A program made the translations under genes and the position numbers. A stretch of DNA of 64,000 nt from Nymphaea colorata (lineage: Eukaryota; Streptophyta; Magnoliopsida; Nymphaeales; Nymphaeaceae), in contig NC_045143.1 of the NCBI RefSeq assembly GCF_008831285.2, positions 7,821,503-7,885,502 of the forward strand, read 5' to 3'. The notes beneath the pieces were generated by a model. The model saw only the letters and a list, made by a program, of their open reading frames with translations. It had not been told where the DNA came from and ran no database searches. Shown here piece after piece: positions 10,864 through 22,720 of this stretch (position 1 is the stretch's first letter; each line of letters opens with the position of its first letter).

Positions 10864-11624
10864 GTATCTCTAAAAGTGAGTCAAGGGCTCAATGCAAGTG
10901 GAGTAGCGGTACCGTTGGCATTTTCCGTATATAACCATAAATTTTGAAAAATGATATTTGAGTAACTATTAAAATTTAAAACTTTAATTCAGCCCTCCTC
11001 ATGAAAATTTTTTTGTTCCGCCCATGCTTGCAATGCACATGTTAATGTGTCATAGGCCAGGCCAACTAGATCTAAAGATTAGTATCCATAATTAATTAGT
11101 CTCATAAAAGACCATGAAATAGAGCTCATCTCAAGGAAAACCTTACTCCTAAGAACGGATATCCATCTAGTTTTCAATATATTTTTAGACCAGTTCAAAC
11201 TACTCTTTAATTGTTCTTAATTACTCTTTATTGGTTAGAGATGGGGAAGCATCCAATGTGGTTATGTGGTTATATGCATAAGCCTATTATATGCATGACA
11301 CCTGACTTTAAGAGTGAGCTAGAGCTATTAGGTCAGGGATTAGTATGTCATGCACAATGAGATATATGTATGATGCGCATAACCATCTCTCCGAAAACTT
11401 ATTTAGAGAGGCCAATATTTAAACGGGAATCCTCCACTGCACTGTCCGGACTGATCAAGATTTTTTCCAGCCAATACTATTCCCTCTTGTATTTTGTTAT
11501 ATACTGTTTCTTCTAGCCAACTCTTGATATAAACCTCCTTCTAGGTTGTCGCACATGACATGTGTCTTCAACTTGTTTTGAGGCGATATAAGAGAGAGAG
11601 AGAGGGGGGGAATTGGTATATCTA

Positions 11625-11660
<36 letters not shown>

Positions 11661-11823
11661 AGGGAGAGAAAGAAAGAGAGGGAAATTGGCACATCCGTGA
11701 CAAAAACGAACCCTCTTGAATTATTAATAAAATATGTTTTACACAAACATAAACATTCTAGAATGCCTACACACACTAATTTAATATAAAACAAGACTTT
11801 GCTGCTCCAGTTGTTTTTATAAA
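10864..11823. other. Intergenic stretch upstream of the IQD gene
   Basis: Contains a hAT-like repeat interior near 10960-11040 (AAAATTTAAAACTTTAATTC then TTCCGCCCATGC) and an (AT)n run at about 11630-11660. No gene recognised. Confidence 0.4.
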
Positions 11824-12438
11824 GTGAACCATAACTCTATGATATTTTTGTCAGATGAAGAGCTGATCAGAGTAGTCGGATTTTTAGATCGGATGGCCCT
11901 TAAGCTGCCTGTTTTTTATTGTTTAGCTTTTTTCCATTTTCTCTCTTCCCGACCTTCCCTCCCTTGTTCACTCCCTCCCTCAAGCATTTCCACTGTCAGG
12001 AGTGGCCGCCGGTGGGCTGGCCTGTTCTTCGCATCTGGGTGGATGACCAGCATTGGGGGATGCCACCGGCGGCAGCCAGTGGCGGTAGAAATGAGGGAGC
12101 TAGGGAAGGGAGAGAGGTGGCTGCTGGCGCCATTCCCTGACACCGGCAGGCCCGTTAGGAGGACGGAGGCCCGGCGGGCCCCGTGGGCCTCCATCAGGAT
12201 GGCGGAGGCCCAGCAGGCTAGAAAATAGCACCAGCAGCTGCCGTCGCCGGTGGATCAAGTTGGGAAGGGAGGAGACAGATGGAGAAGAGGGGAAACTGGA
12301 GCAAGCGAGGGAGGATTGAAGAGAGTGTGTAAAAAAAAAAAAGTAAAACAAATGAACAGCAGGAGGGCCATCTGATTTAGATCAGACGGCTCTAATCAGT
12401 TGTCCATTTGACAAATAAAAGATAGAATTATGGTTCAC
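11824..12438. mobile_element. Long-TIR element with GC-rich interior (Pack-MULE-like)
   Basis: The first ~95 bases (from GTGAACCATAACTCTAT) match the reverse complement of the last ~95 (from GTGAACCATAATTCTAT), including TGATCAGAG/TGATTAGAG and TCGGATGGCCCT/TCAGATGGCCCT blocks. The ~400 bp between is strikingly GC-rich and open in several frames on both strands, unlike the AT-rich surroundings. Long TIRs enclosing foreign GC-rich DNA are the hallmark of Mutator-like elements that have captured gene sequence. I could not see a 9-bp target duplication, and the captured piece is not recognised. Confidence 0.55.
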
Positions 12439-14014
12439 ACCTAACAAAGGTTGAAGCTAGCTTGAGCAGGTGGTGCGGACGGACAAATCCAAGGACAAAT
12501 CAAACACTTTTTAATACAAAATTTAAAAATTTTTGTCATACAAACTTTATAAAAATTAACTTGATGCCACAAAATAACATGGAAGTCTCTAGCACGTAAC
12601 GAGGAAAACATTTACCTATGAGCGCAAAAACAAAAACAACACAATAGTAACTTTCTATTGAATATCTAAATGTCCATTTCATTTGCATAATTGACCAAAC
12701 TATGGTTGAGGGGAGGGTTGTATGTGCTTAGGCCTCAAACCTGCAACAAGCTTTACAAAGACCCCATGTAAGTCCATATGAAACGTCGATTTCACAAAGT
12801 TGATTAACATGGTGAGTGATATCCGTGAGCCGAAATCCTCCAACCATTCATTCATTCAAATGACTTACATGTAACATGGTTGGATTCTTCCAGCTATCTG
12901 CGTGCCGAGGAATCTTGTCATCCAGATATAGAAACATTCGGATCGATGGGAAGAAGATATATATATATATATATATATATTATGAGTTTAAGGGAGATGG
13001 GGCATGCAGCACTCTCAATTAGAACAATACAAACCACACATCTGCCAAGTTGGCTTTCTTTGATGGGACGGCAACCAAGAAGTATGTGGTTGAGGTTTTC
13101 TTTCAACCCTGCTGAACGATGACTTTCCAACATCAGGTTGAATTTTAGATAACATGCAACCACATACGTTGCATTTTACAAACGGCGTACACAGACATAT
13201 AATATATATATATATATATATAAAGAAATTGAATTGTGACTCTAGTTTTTTAGAGTCACTCATCCAATAGACAATTAAAAAAAATAAGGAGAAAAAGTGA
13301 TGATGGGTATTTTTGTCACCTAATATTAATTTACATTTTTTTCTTTCTTTTTTCTTTCAATCATCCATATGCTTTAGAAAGACGGCTTTGGTTAGATGAT
13401 AGGTGATTCTCTACATAATCGAAGTCATCGCTAACTCTCTCTCTCACACACACAAATATATATATAGATAGATATATATAGAGAGAGAAGGGAGGGGAGG
13501 TCATAAAACTCCTTTTTTTCCTTAATAATGAAGTTGATTTCCAACTCAAAAACTTTAGGACAACACCATTGGAAAAGCTAGCAGAAGGTAGGTTCTTCAA
13601 TTGACGCTCTTAGATTCCTGTCCAAAGAGAAAGCTTCCCTTTGCTACTCAAATTTCAAGATAAGGTGGCACCATGACCACATGCTCCTCCCTCTTCCCAA
13701 AGATCGATGGACGCTACGAACCGACATTTGCTTAATTTCTCTCCATAAGAAAAACCACATAGTGTGGCAAGTGATTACTGGAATAAACCATGTACATGAA
13801 TTTAATTTACAGAAGTAAGAGTCACACATAAATCTTCCTATTTTATATTGACATTTTGTATGGTTAAAAAAAAGGTTTGGGCATGCACCATTCTCCCAAG
13901 GCTATATACAATCTTCCGGGATTCAAGGAAAAGACAATTGAAAGAGAAAAAAAAAGAAAGAAAAGCGAAACGTGTTGTTAGCAAGGAGTAATGGAATATT
14001 GCACTCCCCTTTTC
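12439..14014. other. Intergenic interval, 3' flank of the small minus-strand gene
   Basis: Holds (AT)n runs near 12957-12980 and 13201-13223 and a GATA/GAGA tract near 13455-13490. A minus-strand frame near 12918-13163 vaguely recalls the C-terminal region of LINE polyproteins but is too weak to call. The segment just below 14015 is presumably 3' untranslated region. Confidence 0.4.
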
Positions 14015-14443
14015 TCATCTTCCGGGGACTTCTTTGGCGGCGGCCTCATGAATCTCATGCCTTCTGGAAGTGCTTCTAGCAAGCAGCTTCCTCAAGCTGT
14101 TCTTGCCCTCTTTCTTCTTGTTGTTGTTGTTTGAAAAAATGGATGAGGGAGGTATCGTCTCTAAGCTAAGCCGTGTCTCGAGCTGCTTCGACACTGCGAC
14201 GATCTCATACGAGTCCCAGAGCGACTCGTTGAAGTCCCATCTCCGCGCAGCTTCCTCGGCCATCTTCTTCATCGCCTCCATCTTAAACCGCGAAGGCTTG
14301 CTCCTGTAATTGCCCTTGTGGGCTTCCCATTCCTTGATGCTCCTGGCGTTGCCTGAGTGGCCATGCCAAGCCTGGGCCACAGCCTTCATGATCTCTATCT
14401 CTGACCTCCCTTCATGGTGATCCTCTTCATGCTTTTTCCTCAT
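14015..14443 (-). CDS. Small plant-specific protein of unknown function, 142 aa
   Basis: A single uninterrupted minus-strand frame. The ATG at 14443 is preceded directly by an in-frame TAG, so this is the first possible start; a second Met follows at codon 19. I recognise no enzyme domain. The conserved-looking core is EIMKAVAQAWHGHSG, then KPSRFKMEAMKK, then WDFNESLWDSYEIVAVS. This order of an AVAQAW helix, a KPSRFKxEA stretch and a W-D-F-x-x-S-L-W-D-S-Y-E motif is, from general knowledge, that of short uncharacterised proteins found across flowering plants; I do not assign a symbol. The rest is basic and Asn/Lys-rich (FSNNNNKKKEGKN, RSTSRRHE), compatible with nuclear location, but that is speculation. 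A TATA-like run lies about 170 bases upstream and a pyrimidine-rich leader lies between, which supports a real transcription unit. Confidence 0.75.
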   Translation of the reverse strand: MRKKHEEDHHEGRSEIEIMKAVAQAWHGHSGNARSIKEWEAHKGNYRSKPSRFKMEAMKKMAEEAARRWDFNESLWDSYEIVAVSKQLETRLSLETIPPSSIFSNNNNKKKEGKNSLRKLLARSTSRRHEIHEAAAKEVPGR

Positions 14444-14610
14444 CTAGGCAATGGTACAGAGAAAGAACGAAAGAAAGAGAGGGAGAGGGAGAGAGTTGAT
14501 GAATAAAGGCCTCACATTGGTGGCTTGGGGAAGATAAGTTTCATTGGTGATAATGTTTCTCAATGCGACCCACCTCCCCAAAAAAGAAAATGAATGAATG
14601 AAACTTGCGG

Positions 14611-14626
14611 ATTTATATATATATTG
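14611..14626 (-). promoter_or_regulatory. Candidate TATA box of the small minus-strand gene
   Basis: On the minus strand AATATATATATAAATCC lies about 170-185 bases upstream of the ATG at 14443, followed by a CT-rich leader. Spacing allows a transcription start near 14580 and a 5' leader of about 140 bases. Confidence 0.45.
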
Positions 14627-14759
14627 ACAAGATCATATGGTATGTCCTGTCCTTGTCTTAGATTGCTTTACTGACATGACACATTGGTGGTATACGACAG
14701 ACTGGTATGTTAATGTGCTGCTGTTCTTTTTTCTTTTTTTTTTCTTCTCTCTAATTTGT

Positions 14760-15200
14760 GGGTTTTATTGGAAAATTTTGGCTAAAGGACACTAGTTTGT
14801 AATTTAAATTTTTTATACAACACCTGTATGTAAATTAGAAAAACTGCTGTGAAAGTTCAATATAAAAATAAATGTTTTTTATGGTTTTGTGCGGGCAATT
14901 GCTCACACCTGCCTTTATTTGCTTTCTAAGCAGGAAAAGTACAAAAATTTTGATGGTTCTCATAAAATTAATGGCAATGGCAATCCTTTGAGTAGATTTA
15001 ATAAAAGAATGGTGTTCACATGAAGGTGAGCCAGAATTTTTTGGCTCCAAAATATTAATTCAATAATTTTAAAATATTTCAATAGATAGCCAAATGATTA
15101 AGAGGCACCAAATATATGAATAATTAAATGATGGGAGGAGTAACATGTATATAAATAAATTTTGTGTGGCCGTGCAGGCAACTGCCCACACAACTGGATT
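14760..15200. mobile_element. Two remnants of the palindrome-bearing repeat family
   Basis: Cores at 14889-14908 (GTGCGGGCAATTGCTCACAC) and 15172-15191 (GTGCAGGCAACTGCCCACAC). Sequence left of the first core, read on the minus strand (CATTTATTTTTATATTG, AATTTACATACAGGTG, TATAAAAAATTTAAATT), matches the flank of the copy at position 36, so these are copies of one element rather than chance palindromes. Confidence 0.55.
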
Positions 15201-16050
15201 TTATGTAATTTGATTTGAATTTGGACTTGAATTCGGACCTATTTATCTTTTTAAAATTGATTTTGGTTCCGATAAACAAGATTGAAAATTTATATGTGAT
15301 TGGATTGTAGCTTTAACGGATCCCAGTCAGATATCTTATTCGGATTTGGTTATGAAACTGCGAACTGAATCTCAATCTGATTAGTAATTGGATCCATATC
15401 TGTTTGCAATTGCATCCCTAGGAACAGCCTATTCCATGATGCCGACCCGTTTGAGTTGGGGATGTAAAATCCAGTTTTAGCAATTTTGACTTAGTCAGGT
15501 GACCAAAGTCAGATTCAAACTCATTGTCACCTCATGTTTGAAAAAAACAAATTCAGATCCGACTACCATAAGATCCAATATTTTATATGTAATTAGGTTG
15601 GGTCTTTATAGCGTCTCAGTGCTCGGATTTGGATTCAATTATGAAACGTAGTTCTGAATCTAAATTAATCTAATATAGTATTTGGATCCACGGATGTCTA
15701 TTACCGTATCCTAGGAAACGAATCCGAATTCTGATTGCCATGGATATATCTGATCCATTCGTGTTCATGGTTTGAGCCCAAAGAATCAAAAACTGGGGAA
15801 TGGCAAATGGAAGTGCAAACATATGGGACCTTTTAGGCTCAAAGTCGCACATTTTTCTGGCAAAAAATTTAAACTTAATCAGAGAATGAAAATAGCATTC
15901 AGACCCACACTGCAACCAAAATCAGATCCAAACCGCATAAGAACCAGCATTTGTATGTAATTAGTCGGATCTCATAAACTTCATAATGAATCGGAGTCCG
16001 ATCGTAATTTGAACCACATATTTTTTCCACGAAATTAATTTGAAATCATC
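15200..16050. repeat. ATTCGGAT-type dispersed repeats, several fragments
   Basis: Composed of diverged copies of TTGAATTCGGACC, AAATTCAGATCCGACTACC and CGGATTTGGATTC, the same wording as the repeat at 5965-6355. Borders between fragments are not clear and nothing codes for protein. Confidence 0.4.
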
Positions 16051-17035
16051 AGATATACCTAATTAGTTTGAGGCAGAACCGGAAAGAGCCAAACAAATGG
16101 GCAAGGGCAAATGATAAGTGTCTTTCCTTTTTTTTTTTCCCAAAATATATGGATCAAAATGCAGACTCAAATTCACATAATTTTTCTGGCAATAAATATA
16201 AGTTTTGCCAATTTTTTTTTTATTTTTGCTTTAAGAAACGAATTCAGACCTATTTAGCATAGTTGGTCGGTAAGGGGCTACATGTAAACCACACGTCCAC
16301 AGATTTTAAAGGCCATATGAATGAAATACTATAATTATTTTTCATAAAATGGCCCTCATTTTGTGGAAATTTTCAAGCTTGCCCACATTTTTGCCTTGTT
16401 AGTGCAGACATTCTATCGTGGTTAGATAAGTGCGAGCAAATATTTGCTGTATGAATTAGTTTTAGTACCGTCATAATGTGGAATCCCTACTTTAAACTCA
16501 TAGCTTATAAAAGTATATGGTTGTGATCTTCTTATGCAAGAAAGAATAAAGAGCAAATACATGCTCCGGATGAGTCTGTAAATCATAGCGCACAATGCTT
16601 CTGGAACGAAGTCTCACCCGTATTTGAATTACGAACTTCTATATACACACCACCAAAAATATCTCCAAGGGAATATTAACATGGCAAGGGCTAGTTAGGC
16701 GACTAATCTTTATTTCAACATCCCGTGACATCGATTCTGTATGTTACAAAAAAATAACAGTATTTATATGCAAGTTGAAACATAGCAGATGCATCACCGC
16801 AAAGTACCAAAAGCGGGCTTCGTATCTTGAAAATTAAGATAAGGAAAAGGGTGGAGGCTTGGGATTTTAGTTAGACTGTAGTATGAAATATTCTTCCTGC
16901 TCGCTCAACATCTGCACAACAAAAATACATGTCTTTTCCTTTATCCACATGAATCTAGAGACAAAAATTGCATGAATCATTTAGCAAAACCCATTTTCTT
17001 GTAAAATCATAGAAGAAGCATGTGTGGGCAATAGG

Positions 17036-18165
17036 GATGTCAACGGATTAGATCCAAATTAGATATACCTTAAACCATATCTGCTTTTTTTGACATTCAC
17101 ATATTTCAATTCAGATTTGAGTAGCGAAAAGTCATACTTAAATCTGTAATTTGATTTCACAATCCGAATCCGAGTTATAGTCACAACGGAATCTGAATTT
17201 TGTACCGAATTTTGCCAATTTTCAAAATGTAAGAGCATTAGATATATGATTTGTCTAAAAATAAGTCCGATGAATCAGCATAGGTATTGATGTATATCTG
17301 AATCCGATCAGATGTTATTTAAAAAAAAACTTGTTTTTTTAGTTTTAAACGGCATTTCATTTTCTTGTGTTTTTTTCGCATTTTTTTGAAAATAGTGCAT
17401 TTTTTGTGACCATGGACTTTTAACCAAGTTGACTCAAAGTTGGATGGACCCAGTTGCAATCAAACCCCACATTTAACTGGCATGAGTTTTGACATGTAGC
17501 TGCAGCTTGATCTCTTTTGGATTTGGATACATCACCAAAATCCAAGTCACAGATGAACCCACTTCGGGCGCTCATTAACATTATGATCGGACCATGTGTA
17601 TCAAGTTGTGAATTTAAAATATTTAGTATGCCACAAATTAATGAATCTCAAGTCGAACAAAAAGAGATCATACCGATGTTTGTTTTTGCATGCATAGCTT
17701 TTCAGACAAAGATTCCACATGACTGTGAGAAATCTTAAAATCTTAGAATTGAATATATTAGTCCACATTGGATCATAGAAGTATTCAACCATATCTAAAA
17801 AAACAGCATATGAAAAGATTTTGTCTAATTAAGAAATTGGACAGGATTCAAAGTTAAGAAAATGAATTCAATTAGATTCAGATTCAAATATACATAAATC
17901 TCCATTCGGATGCAGATTCAGATCTGATTTAGTTTAAAATAGATACCATGTATTCAATGCTCTTGCGTTCTTAAAATCGGCTGGATATGATTCGAAATTC
18001 AGGTTCCGAAATAAATGTAAATATTGAATTTGGTTTTGGATTCGGATATGGTTTTTCCTCGTTCGAGTTCGAATTTGAACAAAAATATGTCAATATCCAG
18101 AAAAGCTGATATGGTTAAGATCATATCTTATTCAAATCTTGTCCATTGACATATCTACTCCTAAT
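17036..18165. mobile_element. ATTCGGAT-type repeat with ATGTCAA termini, about 1.1 kb
   Basis: Begins TAGGGATGTCAACGGATTAG; the right end reverse-complemented reads TAGATATGTCAATGGACAAG, giving matching TGTCAA(C/T)GGA termini. The interior repeats CAGATTTGAG and GGATTCGGATATGG wording. It may be two nested copies because it is about twice the length of other members. Confidence 0.45.
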
Positions 18166-18607
18166 TCTTAAGTTAACATGTCTCTAACTTCGTTTCCCCA
18201 AATTGTTTGAAAATATGCCTGAGCATTGCAGAAAATAGAAAAAATATAAGCAACAGTAAAATAAGTAAGAAACATGCTGAGATCAACAATAAAGCAACTA
18301 CAGCACACTTATAATAGTAAAAATAAAATATTTTTGTGTGAAAAAAAAAATATTTTAAAAATTTTGAAGGAAGTGAAGCCACAGATACCAAAAAGAAAAG
18401 TGAAAATAGATTAAGAGAAAACATATTAATTAAAAGCTAGATTATTATTGCATCAAGATCAAAACTGGCACAAAAGAGACACAAGTTTCTTGAAACTATA
18501 GCTATTGGTCGGAAGGAGCACCAGAAGGAAGTGCGCTGAGTTCTATGTGAATGGCTGAATTGCCCGATTCGGATCAAATCGAGACCACTTTCTTGATGCT
18601 TTATTAA

Positions 18608-18800
18608 TTTACCCTATATTTTTAATTTTTATTTTTGAATTTCTTATTCATACTTTGTTTGAAAATTACATTTTATTTTGATCTGATAAAAAGAATCCTG
18701 GTTTACTCTATATTTTCAATTTTTATTTTTGAATTTTTTATTCATACTTTGTTTCAAAATTACAAATTTATTTTGATCTGATAAAAAGAATCCTGGTTCC
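18608..18800. repeat. Tandem duplication, about 94 bp x 2
   Basis: Two adjacent copies run from TTTA(C/T)CCTATATTTT-like sequence to GATAAAAAGAATCCTGGTT, differing by a few substitutions. Non-coding, AT-rich. Confidence 0.85.
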
Positions 18801-19333
18801 CTTTTGATTTGGTCAATTCTCTGAATCTTAATTTTCCAGGCTCATTTGATTTGGAAACCAATTTTCACAACATTGCTTCAAATCAACAGATGGCGATTGT
18901 TGAAAGGATTGCTATGACACATGTCGAAAGCGATCGCGCGTGGCAATAGCGACACGTGGTTAGATCAGAGGAGGAATTAGTGGATCTCAACAATGTTTTC
19001 CAAGTGAATTATGGTGATGTATACCAAGAGTTTTGTTGATCCCAAAAGTACAAATAAATCTCCCCTCTTTCCATCACCTCATTTAAACTCCTCCTAAATC
19101 TTAGAAAATCTGTCCCAATCTTTTTTTTTTTGTTTTTCAACCACCCCTAGTTAATTAATGTGCTACTAACATGTAAATGTTATGTTTATGTTATTTATCA
19201 TCTATCCTCATTTTAATTGCCTTTTTTTTTTATTTCTTTTTCATTTATAAGGGCGACATAAATGGTATCGATCATTTTTATTGAATTTGACTTAATTTGA
19301 TATTATAATATGATCCTGATGCTATCAAAAATG

Positions 19334-19522
19334 TAGGGGCAGAGCTAAAAGTTTTTAATGAGAGGGTCGAATTAAAGTTCTTAAAATTTTGAAAAGGGCT
19401 TAAATATCTTTTTAAAAAAAAAATTACATAAAACAAGTAAAATTTTTTAAAATTTACATCTAAATTAAAAAAAAATTGAGGTAGGGCGGGGGCCATGCAG
19501 GCCCATTGGCTCCATTCCCTGC
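19334..19522. mobile_element. Probable hAT-like non-autonomous repeat
   Basis: Left end GTAGGGGCAGAGCTAAAAG and right end TTGGCTCCATTCCCTG resemble the CAGGGGCGGAGCCAG termini of the MITEs at 2422 and 51702. Flanks CAAAAATG and CAAGAATT agree at 6 of 8 positions, a possible decayed target duplication. The interior has the shared TTCTTAAAATTTTGAAAAGG wording. Confidence 0.5.
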
Positions 19523-19979
19523 AAGAATTAAGACTGTATGATGAAAGATTGAACTCCATTGGACTAGTATAAGATTTGTTCTTTATAATTTTAATGAGAA
19601 TTGTCTGTTTAGGACCTATATATACCAGATCCATTTACATCTTTACCTCCAATTACAAGTAGGGACTCTACTTGAACTTATTCGTTTAAGTATAAGCTCG
19701 AGTGTAAATCAGTCAAGTTCGAATTACACAAGCTTGGCTCGTTTAAACTTGACCCTGCTCATGTCTTTCTTGTTTGTTAATCTTTAGAGGCATGTCGGAA
19801 ATTTTTGACCAATTTTAATACTATTTTTATAGTTTTATTTTCATTTAAAAAAATATATGAATCAAGTGACACGAGCTTAAACGAGTCCAAGTTTGAGCTT
19901 AAAAGAATTGAACTCGAGCTTGGACTCAGTTTACCAAGGCACGCTCGAACTCGCCTCATAAAGCTAAACCAGTGCCATA

Positions 19980-20140
19980 GCCACTGGTGGTTTCGTGTGG
20001 CAATTGCCCACACCAGCCCCACCAAAAAAAACCTTTATTTTTGCATTGCTACCTTTAAATGTTTGATTATTTATATATATTGGTGCCCCTCAAGTTTTGG
20101 ACTAGTGTTCCTTCAACAAAAATTTCTGGTTCTGCCATTG
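19980..20140. mobile_element. Palindrome-bearing repeat, near complete copy
   Basis: Core GTGTGGCAATTGCCCACAC at 19995-20013. It is followed by TTTATTTTTGCATTGC, TATATTGGTGCCCCTC, GGACTAGTGTTCC and ends TTTCTGGTTCTGCCATTG. The start CCACTGGTGG and the end CTGCCATTG are loosely inverted. A further core lies at 20343-20363 just downstream. Confidence 0.55.
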
Positions 20141-20440
20141 AGCTAGACTCGAGGTTGAGTCGAGCTCAAGTTTGGTTTGCTTGATTTATATTCCTAATAA
20201 TTTGTAGTTGAATGGAACTGGTACAAGAGGACTGTAAAAATTAATCAACTGTAAGGAAGATTGAAGATGAGCTTGAAAAATCATAACAGCACTTGGATCC
20301 AGATTTAATTTCAGACTAGTGACAGAACCACATTGGTGACTGGTGTGGGCAGTATGCCCACACAACTGCCCACCAGTCTCTTAATTTTTTTTTATTAAAT
20401 GGACATTTTCAAATGCTTATTATATATTTATATATATATA

Positions 20441-20475
20441 TAGCCAATTTTTCTTTGTGACTCAACTTTAGCCGT

Positions 20476-20565
<90 letters not shown>

Positions 20566-20599
20566 CCAATTTTTCTTTTGTCTCAACTTTAGCCGTCCA
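20441..20599. repeat. 87-bp (AT)n microsatellite between duplicated flanks
   Basis: A perfect AT run spans 20478-20564. The 38 bases to its left (TAGCCAATTTTTCTTTGTGA to TTTAGCCGTCCA) recur almost unchanged to its right at about 20562-20599. The array may have expanded inside a tandem duplication. Confidence 0.85.
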
Positions 20600-20779
20600 C
20601 CACCATATTTTTGGAGTTTAGTGATTGTGATTTTCATTAAATGGAAAGTGTCAAAAAGGATGAAGCGAAAGCAAATAAAAAAACTTTCTCGAGTGTATCG
20701 CACGATATAAGGTTTTGGAGAATGATGCGCGGGGCAAAGGAACTATGACTTATGAGTGGGAAAATGAAATTAAGAAAAG

Positions 20780-21020
20780 AGGAAGGGGCGTTTCCGGTAA
20801 CCACTCTCCCCCGTGGGTCCACTTTCAAGGCACGTGCAAGAAGCCGTCGCGACGTCAATATTCCTTCACGAGGGTGACGTCACCGAAAGGACCCCGCCCG
20901 CAGCGCTGAACCGCTTTTGACGCTTCGTGGACGTCCCTTGGGGTACACCTAAAGTCAATTTACCAGTGCACCCTCGCACCTTGTCCTCATTTGCATGACC
21001 GCCAACTCCGGTTCCAAGCG
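20780..21020. promoter_or_regulatory. GC-rich island with several ACGT-core boxes and no attached gene
   Basis: Within AT-rich DNA this 240 bp stretch is GC-rich and contains CACGTG (20831-20836), a GACGTC at about 20851, the palindrome TGACGTCA (20875-20882) and another GACGTCC near 20930. ACGT cores are binding sites of plant bZIP/bHLH factors. No start codon with a supportable reading frame follows on either strand, so it may be an orphan promoter, a decayed gene or transposon-carried DNA. Confidence 0.4.
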
Positions 21021-21261
21021 TGCGTTTAGGCAGATCCCTTGGATCTGAAGATCCATAAGGTGAGCCGATTTGAATTGGAAATCAACTCCACCGTCATGCC
21101 TGAGGTTTCAAGAGTAAGAAAAATGTTTGGTAAGAACAATACTGTATTTTTATAATAGATGTTTATAAATTATATGATAAAAGCACCAAATTCTTGCTTT
21201 GGGAAACATATTGTGATTGTGAAAGTTGTTCTTAAATTCAATAATTAAAAAGATTGAACAC

Positions 21262-21489
21262 AAGCGTTATACTTTTTGGTATAAAAAGTTAGGTGTATTT
21301 GTTTTGGCATGGATCTGAGATCACCTCTCATCTGAATCTTGTTTAGATGGATCTACTGTTTAAGTAAATTGTACATAAACAATACACTTTTGGGTATAAA
21401 AAATTAGAGAGTGTCTGTTTCACCATGAACCTGACATCACCTCTCGTCTGAACCTTGTTTAGAGGGATCCACTATTCAAGTAAATAAAA
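21262..21489. repeat. Tandem duplication, about 115 bp x 2
   Basis: Two copies each contain ACTTTT(T)GGTATAAAAA, GATCACCTCTCATCTGAA-like wording and TTTAGA(T/G)GGATCCAC or TCTAC, offset by about 115 bases with some 15% differences. Non-coding. Confidence 0.75.
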
Positions 21490-22685
21490 ATGAATCTCCA
21501 CGGCAACAGGAACTGTAGATTTAATACGTAAGTATTATCTCAAAAACTTTTATATAAGGTCTGATCGAGGAGTTGAACCTCAAATCCATGGATCTGAAAT
21601 TGCTTAGGTTGGGTTTGATAGTCTCCAAATCCAAGCCTGCATAAAAAAGGTAAGTTTTGGGAAGCAAGGATTTAAAATTTATGCTATTATGTTAAAAACC
21701 ATGAACTTAAGGTTGGATTGAAGGTAGTCTGATCTTAAATCTATGGATCTAAGATATGCACTAAAACAAACACAACCTAAAAATCTCATATCACCAAACT
21801 CTCACATCCCCCATTGAACAAATGGAGCTTTAATGTTCCAAAAATGCAATATTGTTCTTATCAAACCCCTTCTGAACATTTCCTAGCGTCTTTAAAACAA
21901 AATGATCAAATGTGCATGCATCCCACATTTGCGTTTACGATTCATTTGGATAATTGATGCATTGGATTCAAAATCCTTTATATATATATATATATATATA
22001 AACGCAAAAGAGTTAAGGAGGTCAGAATTAAAACTCCATTGTCACAAATATAGCTATAGGAGCATTAGCAATTACTTATGTGCAACAATTCTTCATAATT
22101 TTTTAGCATATGTTTATAACACTTTTACCACATGTTTTTTTATTTTTAATCTTCAAACAACATCTAACATTAAACATGTAACCATAAGTTATTGCTAATG
22201 CTTATACCGCTATATTTTTAACAATGGATTTTTAATTTTGAACCGTAACTCTTTTAAGTTTATATATATATATATTTATTTATTTATTTATTTATATTGG
22301 CCCCAACCTCCATTCTCCTTTTATTTTATCTCCATATCCGCTGACAAGATGCCACGTCAGGAAAGGAATCTTTGATCGTTTGGTATGATCACTTTTTTCT
22401 GGTCCCCACTTGTTATCGTGTAGACTTCGCAACAGTGCCTTACTCGCAAAAAGACTCGTCCAACAAATTTAGTATGAGATAAACCGTAGAATCGAGGGCG
22501 TTATCGTCATTTTACAGCCTCTCGTCTCTCCCCCTAATCCGACAAACCTACCATGGCTTCTTGCAATTCGCAAGGCCGAAAACTCATAAAATGACAATAT
22601 TATTTAAGGGAGCCCCGGGCGATGAAAATGGCAGCGGGTCGATCCGAGCCCGTGAAAAAATCGGACTGAGCCTCATAATTTTTTG

Positions 22686-22720
<35 letters not shown>

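Noticed and set aside
12918-13163. Minus-strand frame with NHILLGC wording resembling the C-terminus of LINE polyproteins
   Set aside because: Only one short block is suggestive, and no reverse transcriptase or endonuclease is nearby.
22553-22594. ATG in good context opening MASCNSQGRKLIK
   Set aside because: Only 13 codons, with no downstream exon that fits; could be a lost gene start but not supportable.
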